Below, in pieces: positions 43,901 through 55,200 of a DNA stretch of 64,000 nucleotides. This DNA is from Beaufortia kweichowensis. Its lineage: Eukaryota; Chordata; Actinopteri; Cypriniformes; Gastromyzontidae. A program made the position numbers and the translations under genes. Every line of letters begins with the position of its first letter. Positions within the stretch are counted from its first letter, which is position 1. The notes under the pieces were generated by a model, which was not told the DNA's origin, made no database searches, and saw nothing but the letters and a program-made list of their open reading frames with translations. The DNA is taken from NCBI GenBank assembly GCA_019155185.1, contig CM032817.1, positions 1,787,129-1,851,128 on the forward strand, read 5' to 3'.

Positions 43901-44779
43901 CCGTTTCAACCGAATTCTTCTCTGAGATTCACGTCATGAACTTTGGATTTTGCTTTAAAGCTCAGCGAGAGGAATTGGATGGTGTGTTTATTGATGCGAA
44001 AGGGTATATAATCTGGCCTGAGGCGAATGACCTGATATCAGGACACCAAATGAGAGCATACTGAATCTGCCTGTGCTTTTTAGGAAGCATCTATAAATAT
44101 CTAATTTTTTGTGAAATCTTCTAAATATTCAGTCAATTGGGTACTACTTCAGAAACGATTCAATTTTTTTTTTCAATATTCGTCCCAACATGTAGTTTTA
44201 TTCGTTTGGTCCAAGCAAGGTGAACACAGAAGGCTAGTTTAATAGGAATGAAACAAGCAGATGACAACAACAGACAACTTTGTTAATTCACTTTTAATTT
44301 TAGACTAAATTTCTCCAAATGTGACCTAGGTAGGCATCTCTATGCTTTTAAGATGACTTAAATGTGTAGGTTTGTCACTGTTTGTTATGTGCCTTGCATT
44401 GTGATTGCATGAAACTTACCACAACATGTCCCAAATTACTTTCACGTAGGCACTTTTCTAGATCTGCATTGAATGTTGTCTAGACACTGTTGTTTAAAAA
44501 CCACTACCTATAACTCTTCAGATGCTCAAAAAAACACACTTTAAAGTTAAACTAATACTGTGACGTATACTGTAGTTTATTACACGCAGTGATTCATAAG
44601 CAGAGATACACAGGGAGGAAGGGAAGCAGGAGTGTTGTGTTGTGTTGTGTCGTAAACGGCTAAGCGCAGGATGCTAACAGCACATCTATGACAGATACTT
44701 GATCACCTGCTGTTTGTCTGTGTGTGTTTGGATGAAAACTCACCTCGAACACAACTTCTTCATCGAAATCCTCAGTCAT
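31925..44779 (-). CDS. vezt: Vezatin, complete, 12 exons, 792 aa
   Basis: Vezatin is a membrane protein of adherens junctions that links cadherin-catenin complexes to myosin VIIA. It matters for hair-cell and epithelial junctions. Exons 5' to 3': 44744-44779, 42694-42831, 40981-41070, 39951-40135, 39576-39857, 38598-38735, 38297-38444, 36649-36977, 36011-36204, 33914-34011, 33212-33416, 31925-32460. They total 2379 nt with all phases closing. The start MTEDFDEEVVFE matches human. Two hydrophobic segments lie around residues 152-170 and 176-195 in exon 5. The conserved core includes QEDVELIELLDPS, LRLIQETEVISRGFTL, GACPFN, QLIGLRKA, SSEFFRRLALLLS, FHRYFETHHQ and VRSLQLHLKTLLNE. After it comes an acidic C-terminal tail ending in many Glu/Asp. 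Human is 779 aa. The intron between exons 6 and 7 has AT-AC ends. All others use GT-AG. Confidence 0.96.
32801..33117. mobile_element. Complete Angel-like inverted-repeat element (fold-back MITE) in vezt intron 11
   Basis: The left end TTAAAGGTATAGTTCAGCC and the right end GTGAACTATCCCTTTAA are inverted. Inner arms also pair: GGTTACCAGCACCCATTGA with TGAATGGGTGCCGGTAACC, and GTCATACAGGTTTGACATG opposite CAATCAAACCCTGTATATGA. The whole 317-bp unit can fold into one long hairpin. No coding potential. It matches the abundant cyprinid element seen as fragments elsewhere in the window. Confidence 0.8.
33763..33906. mobile_element. Partial DNA element ending beside the vezt exon 10 donor
   Basis: It contains TTAGTACGATTTGTCTTCT, TTTTGTACGAATTAGCCAAC and ends GTACGAATTCTGGTGAGATC AGG. 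The order matches the fuller copy at 52886-53104. Its terminus lies about 7 bp from the exon 10 splice donor at 33913. The left half is missing. Confidence 0.65.
34080..35078. mobile_element. Fold-back element with long inverted ends, interrupted by another element
   Basis: The left end reads GGTAACATTAGTAAATGC, then TTGGCTAACATGAACTAC. The right end on the other strand reads ACTGGTAACACTTTAC, then TGCATTAGCTAATATGAAC, so the two ends are diverged inverted repeats of a common cyprinid sequence. Inside lies the separate element at 34345-34795. No coding potential. Confidence 0.6.
34345..34795. mobile_element. Inserted inverted-repeat element with a central 60-bp palindrome
   Basis: Ends: CTGTGTCCGAAATC and, inverted, GATTTCGGACGCAG. 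An internal perfect palindrome has two 28-base arms (34434-34461 and 34466-34493) around a 4-base spacer ATAG. The motif TCCGAAAT / ATTTCGGA recurs several times. No target duplication could be defined. Confidence 0.65.
35525..35760. repeat. Repeat with terminus AAGCTGCAATCCGTAAC (vezt intron 9)
   Basis: It starts TTAAAGCTGCAATCCGTAAC and contains GTACGTAAAGTAACTTGCAG and TTTCAAACAGAGATGG. A related copy at about 40280-40600 has GTACGTAAAGTAGCCTG, TTTCAAACTGAGATGAG and the opposite terminus AAAAGTTACGGACTGCGG. Together they define one element family, each copy keeping one end. Confidence 0.5.
37372..38202. repeat. Tandem duplication in vezt intron 7, each unit carrying a MITE copy
   Basis: Unit 1 (37372-37716) and unit 2 (37723-38202) have the same order. 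Each opens with AGCTCnAAAATGCCAA, AAAATAGCC and ATGTTTTAGTAAA-ATGTCTATTAGCT. A copy of the CCCTGTCTGTG MITE follows, then GGGTCACATATTTAAA and AATTCTTGATATTT. The MITE copies are 37498-37687 (left end lost) and 37935-38174 (both ends). Confidence 0.7.
37935..38174. mobile_element. MITE copy, 240 bp (CCCTGTCTGTG family)
   Basis: It starts GTGACCCTGCCTGTGAAAAC and ends GGTTTTCACAGACTGGGTCAC, inverted repeats of the same family as 16205-16438 but extended by GTGA at each tip. No coding frame. Confidence 0.75.
38445..38597 (-). other. vezt: U12-type AT-AC intron of vezt (153 bp)
   Basis: On the minus strand the exon ends AAGTC and the intron opens ATATCCTTAG, matching the U12 donor consensus ATATCCTTT at eight of nine bases. 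The intron ends ATATTTTAC, and a branch-point-like TCCTTGAC sits about 13 bases before it. Joining at these AT-AC ends gives K-S-F-P-L-N-S-E, matching human K-N-Y-P-L-N-S-E, and keeps the phase. No GT-AG alternative does this: the open frame runs into TAG four bases past the donor region. Confidence 0.9.
39230..39530. repeat. Interspersed repeat shared with fgd6 intron 2 (vezt intron 5)
   Basis: CATACTGATAGCTTAGATG, TCAATATTTGGTGGTTT, ACGTTCTTTAAAAAG and ATGCTGGAATTGCCCA occur in the same order as at 51385-51700. Part of the same repeat appears inverted at about 11264-11325. Confidence 0.5.
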
Positions 44780-44990
44780 AGCTGTGCGCCATATATGTAC
44801 ATCCGTTGCGCATGCTGGGACTGTATTCGATCGGAATTACAGAAGGATCGCTAGCGTTTCGGATCTATGCGCAGAAACACGCTAGGGCTTGAACTACAAT
44901 TCCCATGAGTCATAGCGCTTCTTCGTGTTTTTAAAAGCGGGTCACAAAATCTCGCAACACTGCCAACTACAGAGCTGTTGGTGTCAATTT
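44780..44990 (-). promoter_or_regulatory. vezt: vezt promoter with two ZNF143-like sites
   Basis: ACTACAATTCCCATGAG at 44893-44909 closely matches the ZNF143/STAF-associated motif ACTACAATTCCCAGAATGC. GCATGCTGGGACTGTA at 44810-44825 matches its other half on the opposite strand. Both lie within 130 bp upstream of the vezt ATG in GC-rich sequence. Such motifs mark housekeeping promoters. Confidence 0.65.
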
Positions 44991-46218
44991 CCACGTATTA
45001 GATACAAATTCGGTTTACTGTAGTCATGAGAAGTTTAACTGCATTAGTTTATTGTTAAGTTAAAAAAGCTAATGCGATTCTTTATTTGCTTTTGCTTTCG
45101 TTAATAAAATATTCTAGACAGCCCAACCAATCAAAACAGAAAAAGTTCAGTGGTTATTTAATTTGACATAATGTGTGTCATTTCATTTCTTTATTTGTTC
45201 AAAATTTGTATTTAAAATATGTGTGTATGTTTAAATGGATTGAATATTTTCAGTCAAAACTTGCTACCGTATTCTTAATCAATTCCAATGCAAATATATT
45301 TGGTTCCAACTATATTCCCATCATAATAAATCTACAAAATATCTCTATACTTATACATTTGTTCCCACACAGAAATCATTTATTAAAATATATTTAAAAC
45401 ATATTTAAAGGTTCATATGTGGCAATATATATATTTCTGTATTGATCAGTATTCTCCAAGGGATACAAGACACGTTTTAATGTCTGCATAACCTCAATTC
45501 ACATAGACCATGTGGACTATTTAAGAATAATATTATTAATATAGATATGATTGTTAACATTTTTTATTCAAGTGGGTCTGGTATGACTCGTTCATTTGAA
45601 TCGGTTCCTTTTGATTTACTGATCCAAATGAATCACAAAAAGAAAAAAATAACCCACCTTTGTACTCGCATAGACATATTTGTGTAAATATGTTTATTAA
45701 CAATTGTGTGTCTTATATGTAGAATACTGAATTGATTGTGTTAAATGTGTTACTGTGCTTTGTAAGCTTCTGTAACCAAGAAATCAATGGCAGAAATAAA
45801 AAAAAACAGTACATAGCAATAAAATCGTATTTATTAAAGACATCGCTGGATCAGTTTGTTTAAATGATTCATTGGGACGGAAATGAATCGGTTCTGTGGG
45901 ACGAGTCAGAATCCACAACGGTAGTGCAGTGAGCACTTGAGCGCCTCTATCGGTGGATTTGGGAAGTTTTTATAGGGAAAAAATTGCATTTAGGGGACTT
46001 CGCCGTTCCAGGTTTACAAAGCGGTGGCAAAACTATGGAAACAATGGATCTAATTTTACATTTTTAGGAATACAGACTTTGGACGATCGTATCAAGACAG
46101 CGCGTTGTCTTTGTTGTAATGGAGTTGCAATGGCTCTCGCTGGAGGAAAAGTGCCCAATCTAAAGGAACTGTGCTGAATGTAGCTCATTCATGGAGTAAA
46201 GTGAATCGTTTGGGGATC
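44991..46218. other. Region between vezt promoter and fgd6 exon 1
   Basis: Mostly AT-rich without genes. Related segments GACTCGTTCATTTGAATCGG (about 45587) and AAATGAATCGGTTC / GACGAGTC (about 45880-45908) suggest a degenerate repeat. From about 45900 the DNA becomes less AT-rich and probably contains the fgd6 5'UTR and promoter. Confidence 0.45.
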
Positions 46219-46228
46219 ATGAGTACAG
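46219..46228 (+). other. fgd6: fgd6 coding tip of exon 1 (10 nt)
   Basis: ATGAGTACAG followed by a GTTAGT donor. Spliced to 48246 it gives MSTGMKKPPVAPKPK, against human MTSAAEIKKPPVAPKPK, so the Met at 48248 aligns with an internal Ile of the human protein and is probably not the only start. If this exon is skipped, translation can still begin at 48248. Confidence 0.65.
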
Positions 46229-49200
46229 GTTAGTTTCCTGGATGAATAAACATCAGCTACTTCTTTGAACAAGCGGGCAAGACAGGGGCGTCAGATATTT
46301 AGGGCATTTATGGTAAAATGTTGCAATTCGAAGCGATTTCATTTGAGGTTTTCCAAGTGTTGCAACTTTTTAAAGTAGCAGCCTCAGTGTTTCTATTCTC
46401 CGTTAGTGGCTAATATTGTGCTAACGGGACGAATTTCCCAAAACAAGCGCAACAAGAAATTCCTGGATGAAGGTAATGAAAAATGTTGTATTTCTTTTGA
46501 TTTTGCATATGTTGTTTAAAGGTATGTTTGAGGGAAACTCGATTGTGGATCAAGTCAGCAGCGTGATCGATGTTTGAGTTATAAAGAGCGCACGGGACGT
46601 CTCGATTCGCTTTCATTCTTTTGTTTAAACTTTGCTTCGTTTCCCTTTCCCGTTCATTCGCTTCCACGCACAAATTTGGGACGGTTTTACTTTTTCCTCT
46701 GCGCTCTTTGGCCAGTTTGGACATTGTGAGGGAATGTAGCTGAGGGAATAAAAAAAGTCCCGTGATTTTCTTTCCACGGCTGTGAGGAACTTTGTCGCTA
46801 CACATCCGCCTGATGACTCCGTCTCGCGTGTCCATGTAAACGCAGGGATTCCTGCGCGTTCACGAGAGCTCACGAGCTCGGTTCAGTAAGAAGAAGCTCA
46901 CGCGTGGGCCCGAAAGACGCTTGAAACGGGCAGAGGAAAGTGTTGCTCTCGGTCCGGGTGGTGGTGGACGAGGAGAGCGCCTCCGGGATTAGTCTTGGAT
47001 TGCTTCCCTTAGAAACAATCATTCTCTAGAGTGGGAAGAGCACGTTTCCTCTAGACAGCATCAGCAAACTTTATACTAAAGCTTGCTGTAATATAATTGC
47101 TGTATAAATGTCAATAGTACACAAATATGTTCTACTCCTGCCAGATCTTGTTACACGAACCTATTCTGTCATTATAGTAGAGTATCCGTATTATCAGCAA
47201 ACTTAATTATACAAAATGTTACTACTATAATGGACGCCAGCCTCTTAAGAAAGTAACTGTTATTTTATTACAGTAATTATAGTTTTATTATGTAGGAAAC
47301 ATGTTTTTTGTCGGATTGATTTACCATTTGTATTTACTACAATCAGGGATGTTGCAATAATCTTACTGGCACTGTTATTTTTGCGACCGTATCAAAAACA
47401 TCAACACAGATGTACCATTTTATTTTAATAACACTTTTAACACTATTTATAAAACATAACACTATTATTTATATAACACGGTTTTATAAATATTGTATTA
47501 CTTTATCACCCACTGCACCTGAAATCACCTATTCGAAAATCACAATTTAGTGTTCAAACATAAGAATGTAGTTTGTAGTAGTTTTGTCTCAGGGGTCCTG
47601 TGCCATATTATATTTTCGAATATTTTGTATCATGTCCCAGGATGTCACATGATCCTAAAATCAGTGACTAAATATGATATTCTAATTCATGCTTCGTTTA
47701 TTGGCCAAGTATGTCAAAGTTGGAAAGTTTTAAATTAGTGAAACTAAACAATGTTCCTCCAGGACCATGATGGTACAAAAGAAATGTTAGGTTACTTAAG
47801 CTACGTTCACACTGCCAGCCATTATGTAGGTGTGTTATTCGTATCTCTGTATGATGTTAGGAGACATTTTTTGTTCTGGTTGTCACAGAAACAAATCAAC
47901 GCTAACTGACCAGAGATGTGAGTTCCACTGACTTCACTCCCATTGTTAATTACTCCTCATTTGTATAAAATTGAACATTTTACATTTTGTCGCATCTCTG
48001 GACAAGCCCACATCCTGTCGCCAACAGTAACTGTTGCTCATGTCGCCGGAGATAGCCAAGCTTCCATTAAAATAAATAAGATTGTGTTGCTCTGCTAGTT
48101 GATGGTGGTGTGAACACGGCTTTAGTTGCATTTCAGTTTTGACCATATCAATGATCTGTAATTGTTGATTGTTGAGTTGTATGCATGTGGTATGTCAATA
48201 CATGGAAATCATCTAGTTTTTTTTTCTTTGTGTGCATTTATGTAGGAATGAAGAAACCGCCGGTTGCCCCCAAACCCAAGCTGGTTCATCCACAAAAACC
48301 TTCTCCTCCCCCTATTGCCCCAAAACCTGAGATCCTTCAACCTTCGCCATCACCGTCTGTGCTCAAGAGAGGAAAGCCTGCTGTTGCTCCCAAACCATGC
48401 TTGCCCAAAGGGAACCCGGGGGTTCCTCAAAAACCACCCCAGTTAAAGCAAGATTCCTGCAAGACCCAAAATCCCTCCGTCTCCAAAAACGGGGGTCCTG
48501 CTCTACTACCCCCACACCTGTCACATTACATTATACCTCCCTGCCCTCAGGGTCATCTCCTAGACGAAAGCAAATTAGAGAGTTCAAAGGAAATAAGTCG
48601 AGCAGCAGAGGTAGGGGTTTTCAAAGAGGGTGAAAACCCAGGAGAACAGCTGTGTCATGACATGCGAGAACAGGCTGACCTATCTAAACAAGAACAAGTC
48701 CAAGCTCCCACAGACTCATTCTACATTCCCACAGAGGCACAGGAGGAAACACACACTCCCACACTGGTGAATAATCTGACAGGTACACAGTTACAAACTT
48801 CTAGGGTCCCAAAACACGGCCATGCACAACCCCTACAGGAACAGGATGAATCTTTAGAGCCAGAACTGAATAAGAATTGTGTCATTGACTGTTGCACCAG
48901 TGAAAGTGTAGATGCTTGTGTTCCAGCACCACCCAGCAAACCACTCCCTGTACCCCAGCCACGCCGCCCCCGTAGAGTTTTACATAGGCAAAATATTGTG
49001 GAGATTGGACCCGTGGATACCCAAACAGAACACATTCAATCAGACACAGTATTACAAAATCCAGAAAGCACTTCATCAACCTGTCACACGGACACACCTC
49101 TAAATTCAAATTTTTCTAATGAAAACACAGTAAACACAGACACTGACTCTAGCACAGATCCTTTGCACAAAATAAACTCTTCTCATGATGCACAAACCGA

Positions 49201-52200
49201 AGACACTCCTCCTCAAATTGACTCCATTTACCATTTTCCAACAAATGGTGCTTTAGCTTCTCTCAGCAAATCTGCAGAGGAGGGGTCACAACCTCCAGCC
49301 CCGCCTCCTCGACAGAAGTCCCTCCCACAGATAGGTGAGACCTCATCATCAGTGGATAACCTGCTTTCACACTGTCATTCTGACCATCATGGTTCTGTGG
49401 ATATAAGTGAAGATGAGGAGGAGGAAAACAATGATGACGAAGCATATGGAGATTTTTCTCGATACCCATTAACCCGAAGCCTTCCTAAACAGATTAAGCT
49501 TAGCTGTGGACAGCAAGTTATGGCTTTAACAAAAACATCTTTTAATGGAGAGGAGAGGTCACCGAAGGTAATGCCCAAAAAACCCCAGAGAAACAGTCTT
49601 CCCGCATCCGCAGTGTTGCGGAAACAAAACACGCCTCCACAAACAGACACGCCTCCTCCGCTTCCAAACTCCAGCCCTCCCATATTCAGAGAACTTCCCG
49701 CACCTCCGCAAGAGAAACCATCGTGGCGAGTCGCCCTGCCCAGCATCCCTCTTTTTAACAGGAACCAACCGTGTCGCAGTAACAGCCAACCACCAGCTGA
49801 TGGTGCAGGACGTGTATTCATCAAACAGAGAGCAAAGTCGTTTTCTTCAGCAGATCTTCAGCGAGTAGATACTTCGGCCGGGTCTGAATCCAGCGAACAT
49901 TTGGTGCGCTCGGAACAAGGTCGACGTAGCCTGCGAAAACTTCTTGAGCTGCGTGTTTGTGCACGCTTTCTTCCAAAGTTGCTTCGCAGTGGACAGTCCC
50001 TGGATTGCACTCGTGGCGATGCGGAGTATGAGGACCATAAGGACACGTCCACAAACCAGGTCGCCCCAGGGGATGAAGAAGTTGCTCAGGGTGATGGCGA
50101 AGGTGATTGTGGGGTGGAATACGAGAATGTGCCATTATACGAAGAGATTCCCGAGTACATGAATCTCCCCTGGGTCTATTCCAACCAGGATGTCGACGCA
50201 GGCCTGTACGAGGTTCAAGAACCATGTGATATCAACAGGTCAGTTGTGCATTAACTATGCTCAGTTAGGTGTTTAATAGATGTTTAGTGATGCATTTCAG
50301 CATACACAGTTGAATGTGTGTGGTATATGTTTATTAATTGTGTAATTAATTGTGTATGTGTAATAATTGAGGTTGTTAGAATTGATCAGATTTTCAATTT
50401 GTGATTGATGGTGTCACATATATGATGACAAAAGCTTTTATCTTGCGTCTTGAGAATCATATTTCCAGTCCAGGTTCATGCTAAACTACCATCAAAAATT
50501 AAACCTCGACTTAGGTAGCTGTTTATAATGCCTGATTAAAACGGAATTATTGTTTGAAATACATAAAACTCCCATCATCCCAGGCCTGTGCAGAGCATCA
50601 TCAAGCTAGGTCTTTGTTATTGTTTTGTCCTCCAGCGAACTTATGCATTGTGCCTTTAAATTTATAAATATTACAACGCATACTAAATACATGTCATTTA
50701 ATAATACAACCACAAGGTTATTAAATGTGTATAACATGCTGTATTTTTGTTGATTTTGCATCTGTTTATCATCAGCAGTTGTAATTTATTAGCACATTGC
50801 TATTCAAAATGACAACCACAGAGCCAATGGCCAAACTGCCAGTTATGTGTGGGATCAAACGTCAACATTAAAACCTACTGAGCAGCAAATATTTTTTTAC
50901 TAGTCGAGTAGTTGTGGTAGTTTGGTCTGTGTGGTCGTGTAAGGGTGTGTGTGAGGATTACAGTCCACTCTTTGAGTCCAGGTTGGGCTGTTTTCCTGTG
51001 GGTTATTTTCAGTGGCCAGAGCAGGAAATGTCTGAAGAGAAGAGAGCTGAGCCATTGGAAAATAACCTCTCTCTCTCTCTCTTTCTGTTTCTCCCACACA
51101 CTTTTCTCTCATTCTCAGAATTTTAACTCGTATCTTCTGCCTTACACACCATGTTTTGTCATTATAAAATTTCCAGCACAGTAGAAAGAAATCATGTCAT
51201 GTCAGTAAAACATGATTCACCTTATTCTGATGTAAATTTATTTACCGCTGACTGTAAAACTTTATTACGAAACATCACAGCTCATGTTTCACTGTTATCT
51301 GCGGTAATGACGCGTTCACACCAGGAGTGATAACTGTGCAGTTCCATGCAAATGTCAAGCTTACTATAAAAAATACAGTTTGTAAACGTTTTCAGCATAC
51401 TGATAGGTCAGATGTCAATATTTGTTGGTTTAAATACTCTCACATGGGTATTTAAGTGCAGTTTTCAGAATTGTCACATTCATAACGGTCCATATTCCCA
51501 TATTCCACATTAATTGTAACATAAACATTTAAATAAATGACTATTTTATGTTCTTTAAAGAGCCATTTCGTCTCCATTTAGTTAATCATAAACACATGGT
51601 TCAATATATTGGTAATAAATACATTCTGTGAGAATTTACATTTCAAGTTTTGACTTAAAACATTACCACCGTAATGCTGGAATTGCCCACATAACTATAG
51701 CTAAACCAAATGCATTTGCATCCACACTAGCAGATAGTAACACTGTTTATTCCACGCTTGCACGCTGCAGTTTCACATTTTAAATGTCCGTGCCCTTTAA
51801 ATTTGAATAGATTTTGATCAGCGTAGTTACTGTTATCTTCATTGGTGTGAATGGGCCTTAAGTGCCGAGATTCCTTTGTGTATATAGCAACCATGGCCTA
51901 AAATGTTTACGACATCGACCAAAATAACGTTATTGCATCATTAGTACGGGTTTCCAAAGGCAAGCAACGCTGCTGATTATATTTAGGGTTTGGTATGTTC
52001 ACATTTCTGAGCATCACCTGAATGATACAGCTTGTTCGTTTTCCTAAAGTGATCTTATGATCTTTGCCGTGATGGAAATTCTCATTGTTTTGCTTTGAAA
52101 GTCACTTAGCAATGCATTCAAAATTACTCTGAACATTTTAACTACATAATAAATCTGCATGTACACCTACATAACTTTTCCTACAACAGTCCAGTATTAT

Positions 52201-55200
52201 GAAGAAGACTTCTAACTTCTTAGTCCAGTCTAACTTAAATAAAATAGATAAGGACATTTTAATTGTATAAGTTTGATTTTTGTTTCATAGATGTATACAT
52301 AGTTACACGTGCAAGTTACAGTATGTTTCAAGCTATTTTGAGCATGCATAACCCTTTGGATTAAAAGGTCTCAAAGATCATAAAACATAAATTTAGTAAT
52401 AAGGTCTTAAAGCTGGTTAAAGGCATTTTGCTGTATATGCAGTTGGCTCGCAGATGTACTATATAAGGAGGTGAATCTTGAAATTTGTGGCTGTGTGTTT
52501 GAAATGAGTTGCCAGCAGCTTGTTACGTGCAAACATAGTTTACATGTAGTCTTTGATCACTCAGTACACAGACATAAAACTGAGGTTTTATAATTAATGA
52601 CTGTTTAACAGTCTTGCATTATATGTGCCTTGAAGGGACTGGCTATTTATGGAATTAAATGTTGCACACTGCAATACTGCTCTAGTTTTTTCTAGAGTTT
52701 TGTCTGTATGCGTGGAATACCTGGATTACGTTAGACAAAATGTATCCCACAATGCAATTCAGTCAACATCCCTTTTCCACTAGTAAGCCTTTAACATCTC
52801 TTTTCCACGCATACTGTAATTCAACTGGAAGGTCACGAGCTTGATGTATGTATACAATGTATACAATTAAGCATTTTTACATACACAATCTCACAGAAAT
52901 TCATACATTTCAAGCGAGGTGGCTAATACGTATGAATTCGTTCGGTCTCATTCATAGGTTTTAGTATGATTTGCCTTCTCACCAGTGACATAATGGAGCG
53001 GGGCCTTTGCTTTTGTTTAATCATTTTGTACTATTTACACTATACAAATTCATATGAATTAGCCACCTCGTAACATACGTACAAATTCCTGTGAGATCAG
53101 GTTGAATCTGTATGCTAGTATTCCATTCTGAACACGGTCAGTTTTTCTTTAAATGTGATTTAACTTGGGTCGGTTGCTGTATTGGTTAATGAGAGTCAGA
53201 CACAAGCACTTGGAATGTAACCAACCAGTGTGTGGACTTAAACTATCCCAGCGTCTGACATCCCAATTTGTGCTAAATGTAAAAAAATGAAATAGAGCAA
53301 ACACAGAATTAATAAAAAAAATACATAATGCAAAATTTGTATAAAAAATATAATATATATATATATATATATATATAATATAATTATATAAGTGATGTTT
53401 ATTAAAAAAAAATTGTTTATTAAAAATGCAGAAAGGTTTATGTGAGGGTTAGGGTTACAGTTTGTACAATATAAAAGTCATTTTGTCTATTGAAAGTCCT
53501 TATAAAACATGCAAACGTGTGTGTGTTGTTCTAAATTAACCCTCACCAAGTTTAAAATTATTTATCAGTGAGATTTCAGCATCTGCCAGCTTTTTTAATT
53601 TGAGTGCCATAAATAGTGTGATCGAGTTAAATCCTTGTTTTAAATAACGCTCACATTAATTGCCTGGCATGATAGAAACTCCAGTCTCATGTCTGCATAT
53701 CCGTGTGTGTGAGAGAGATTGTGCTCTCAAGGGTTTGTGTATGGATGTGTGTGTGGCGTCTCTTTGCAGAGTGAGTTTATATAAGCTGTAAACAAGAGCA
53801 GCTCTGTCCTCCCGCTGCCGGAGAAAGAATGAGAGAGCGAGGGAACCGGAGAAGAGGGCAGAAAGAGTGTGTACGCATGAGAGTTTGCTTTTTACTCATT
53901 CAGAACGTCTGTGCTGTATGTTAAAGGAATAGTTTATGAAAATACTTATCATTATGTTGTTACAAACCTGTTCTTCTTCAAAATTCTACTACCAAACTCC
54001 GAAAGACAATATAAGACAATTTTTGTCACACAAACCTTCGGTGCATATAAGTGTTTTACGTCCAGTTCTTCATGTGTATCTCGTGCCAATTATAACTTGG
54101 TCCCTACTTTTACAATTAAAGGTTGAGTGAATGTTTGAACAAGCCTGATGAGGTTTATATTGCCTTTCTCGGTGGTTTCTCAGTTCCAAGAAGATGTATT
54201 GCATTGCATCAACGTTGCATTTACGTTTACATTAACGCATTTTTATCCAAAGCAACTTGCATTGCATTATACTGCACATTTTCTCTGAGTATGTTACGCT
54301 GAACCTGGCTTCTTGTTTCGACAGATGTTCGGTTAGCGGTGATCTATCAGAAGATGGATCAAGCTCTAATGACGAAGATGATAACAGCTCCAACTCGAGC
54401 AAAGAAGACGTGAACCAGATAAAAGACAAAGAGGTACAGGGCTTGAACACAGACACACAAATATAGCAATACATGGTTGTTTTTATATATTTTAAAGAGA
54501 ATGAAATTGACCTTATTTGTGTTCTAAATAAATAACTCGATTAAGCAACATTAAACTTTATGGACAATTCCAGCATTATGGCTGAATACGTGGATTTTAT
54601 TAATTAAAATGCCCGAATCATAAGCAATAATAACCAACAAATAAAAATAGAAAAAAATATATACACCCCATCTCAAAAGTTTGAGAGCAGTAATACTTGT
54701 AATGTTTTTTAAAGAAGTCTCTTATGCTTATCAAGGCTGCATTTATTTGATGAAAAATACAGAAAAAAAAAGCGTTAATATTGCAAAATGTTATTACAAT
54801 ATAAAATAATGGCTTTTATATTAATATACGTAAAAATATAATTTATTCCTGTGATGCAAAGCTGAATTTTCATCAGCTGTCACTCCAGTCTTAAGTGTCA
54901 CATGATCCTTCAGAAATCATTCTAATATGCTGATTTATTCTTAGTATTATCAATGTTGAAAACAGGTGTGCCCTGACAAATATTTTTTTTTAACCTTGAT
55001 TATTTTTTCAGGATTCTTTGATGACTAATAAGTTAAAAAGAACAGCATTTATTCCAAATTTATTCATTTGCATGGATTCAAGCAAGGTTTATTTACAACT
55101 AACTTGGGACGAGATAAAGTAGCTGAACTCTAGAGATTAAATTGCTGCCAATGTGAACACATTTTTATCGCGCATGATTTCTGACTGTCTGCCTGTCATT

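Larger units (their letters stand above)
50239..54324 (+). other. fgd6: fgd6 intron 2 (4.1 kb), non-coding
   Basis: No coding exon recognised. It contains the interspersed repeat at 51385-51700, the inverted-repeat element at 52886-53104, a short (AT)n at about 53354-53377 and an Angel-like fragment at 53920-54130. Confidence 0.7.

Noticed and set aside
49387..50225. Long minus-strand frames opposite fgd6 exon 2
   Set aside because: Antisense shadows of a long proline- and serine-rich coding exon.
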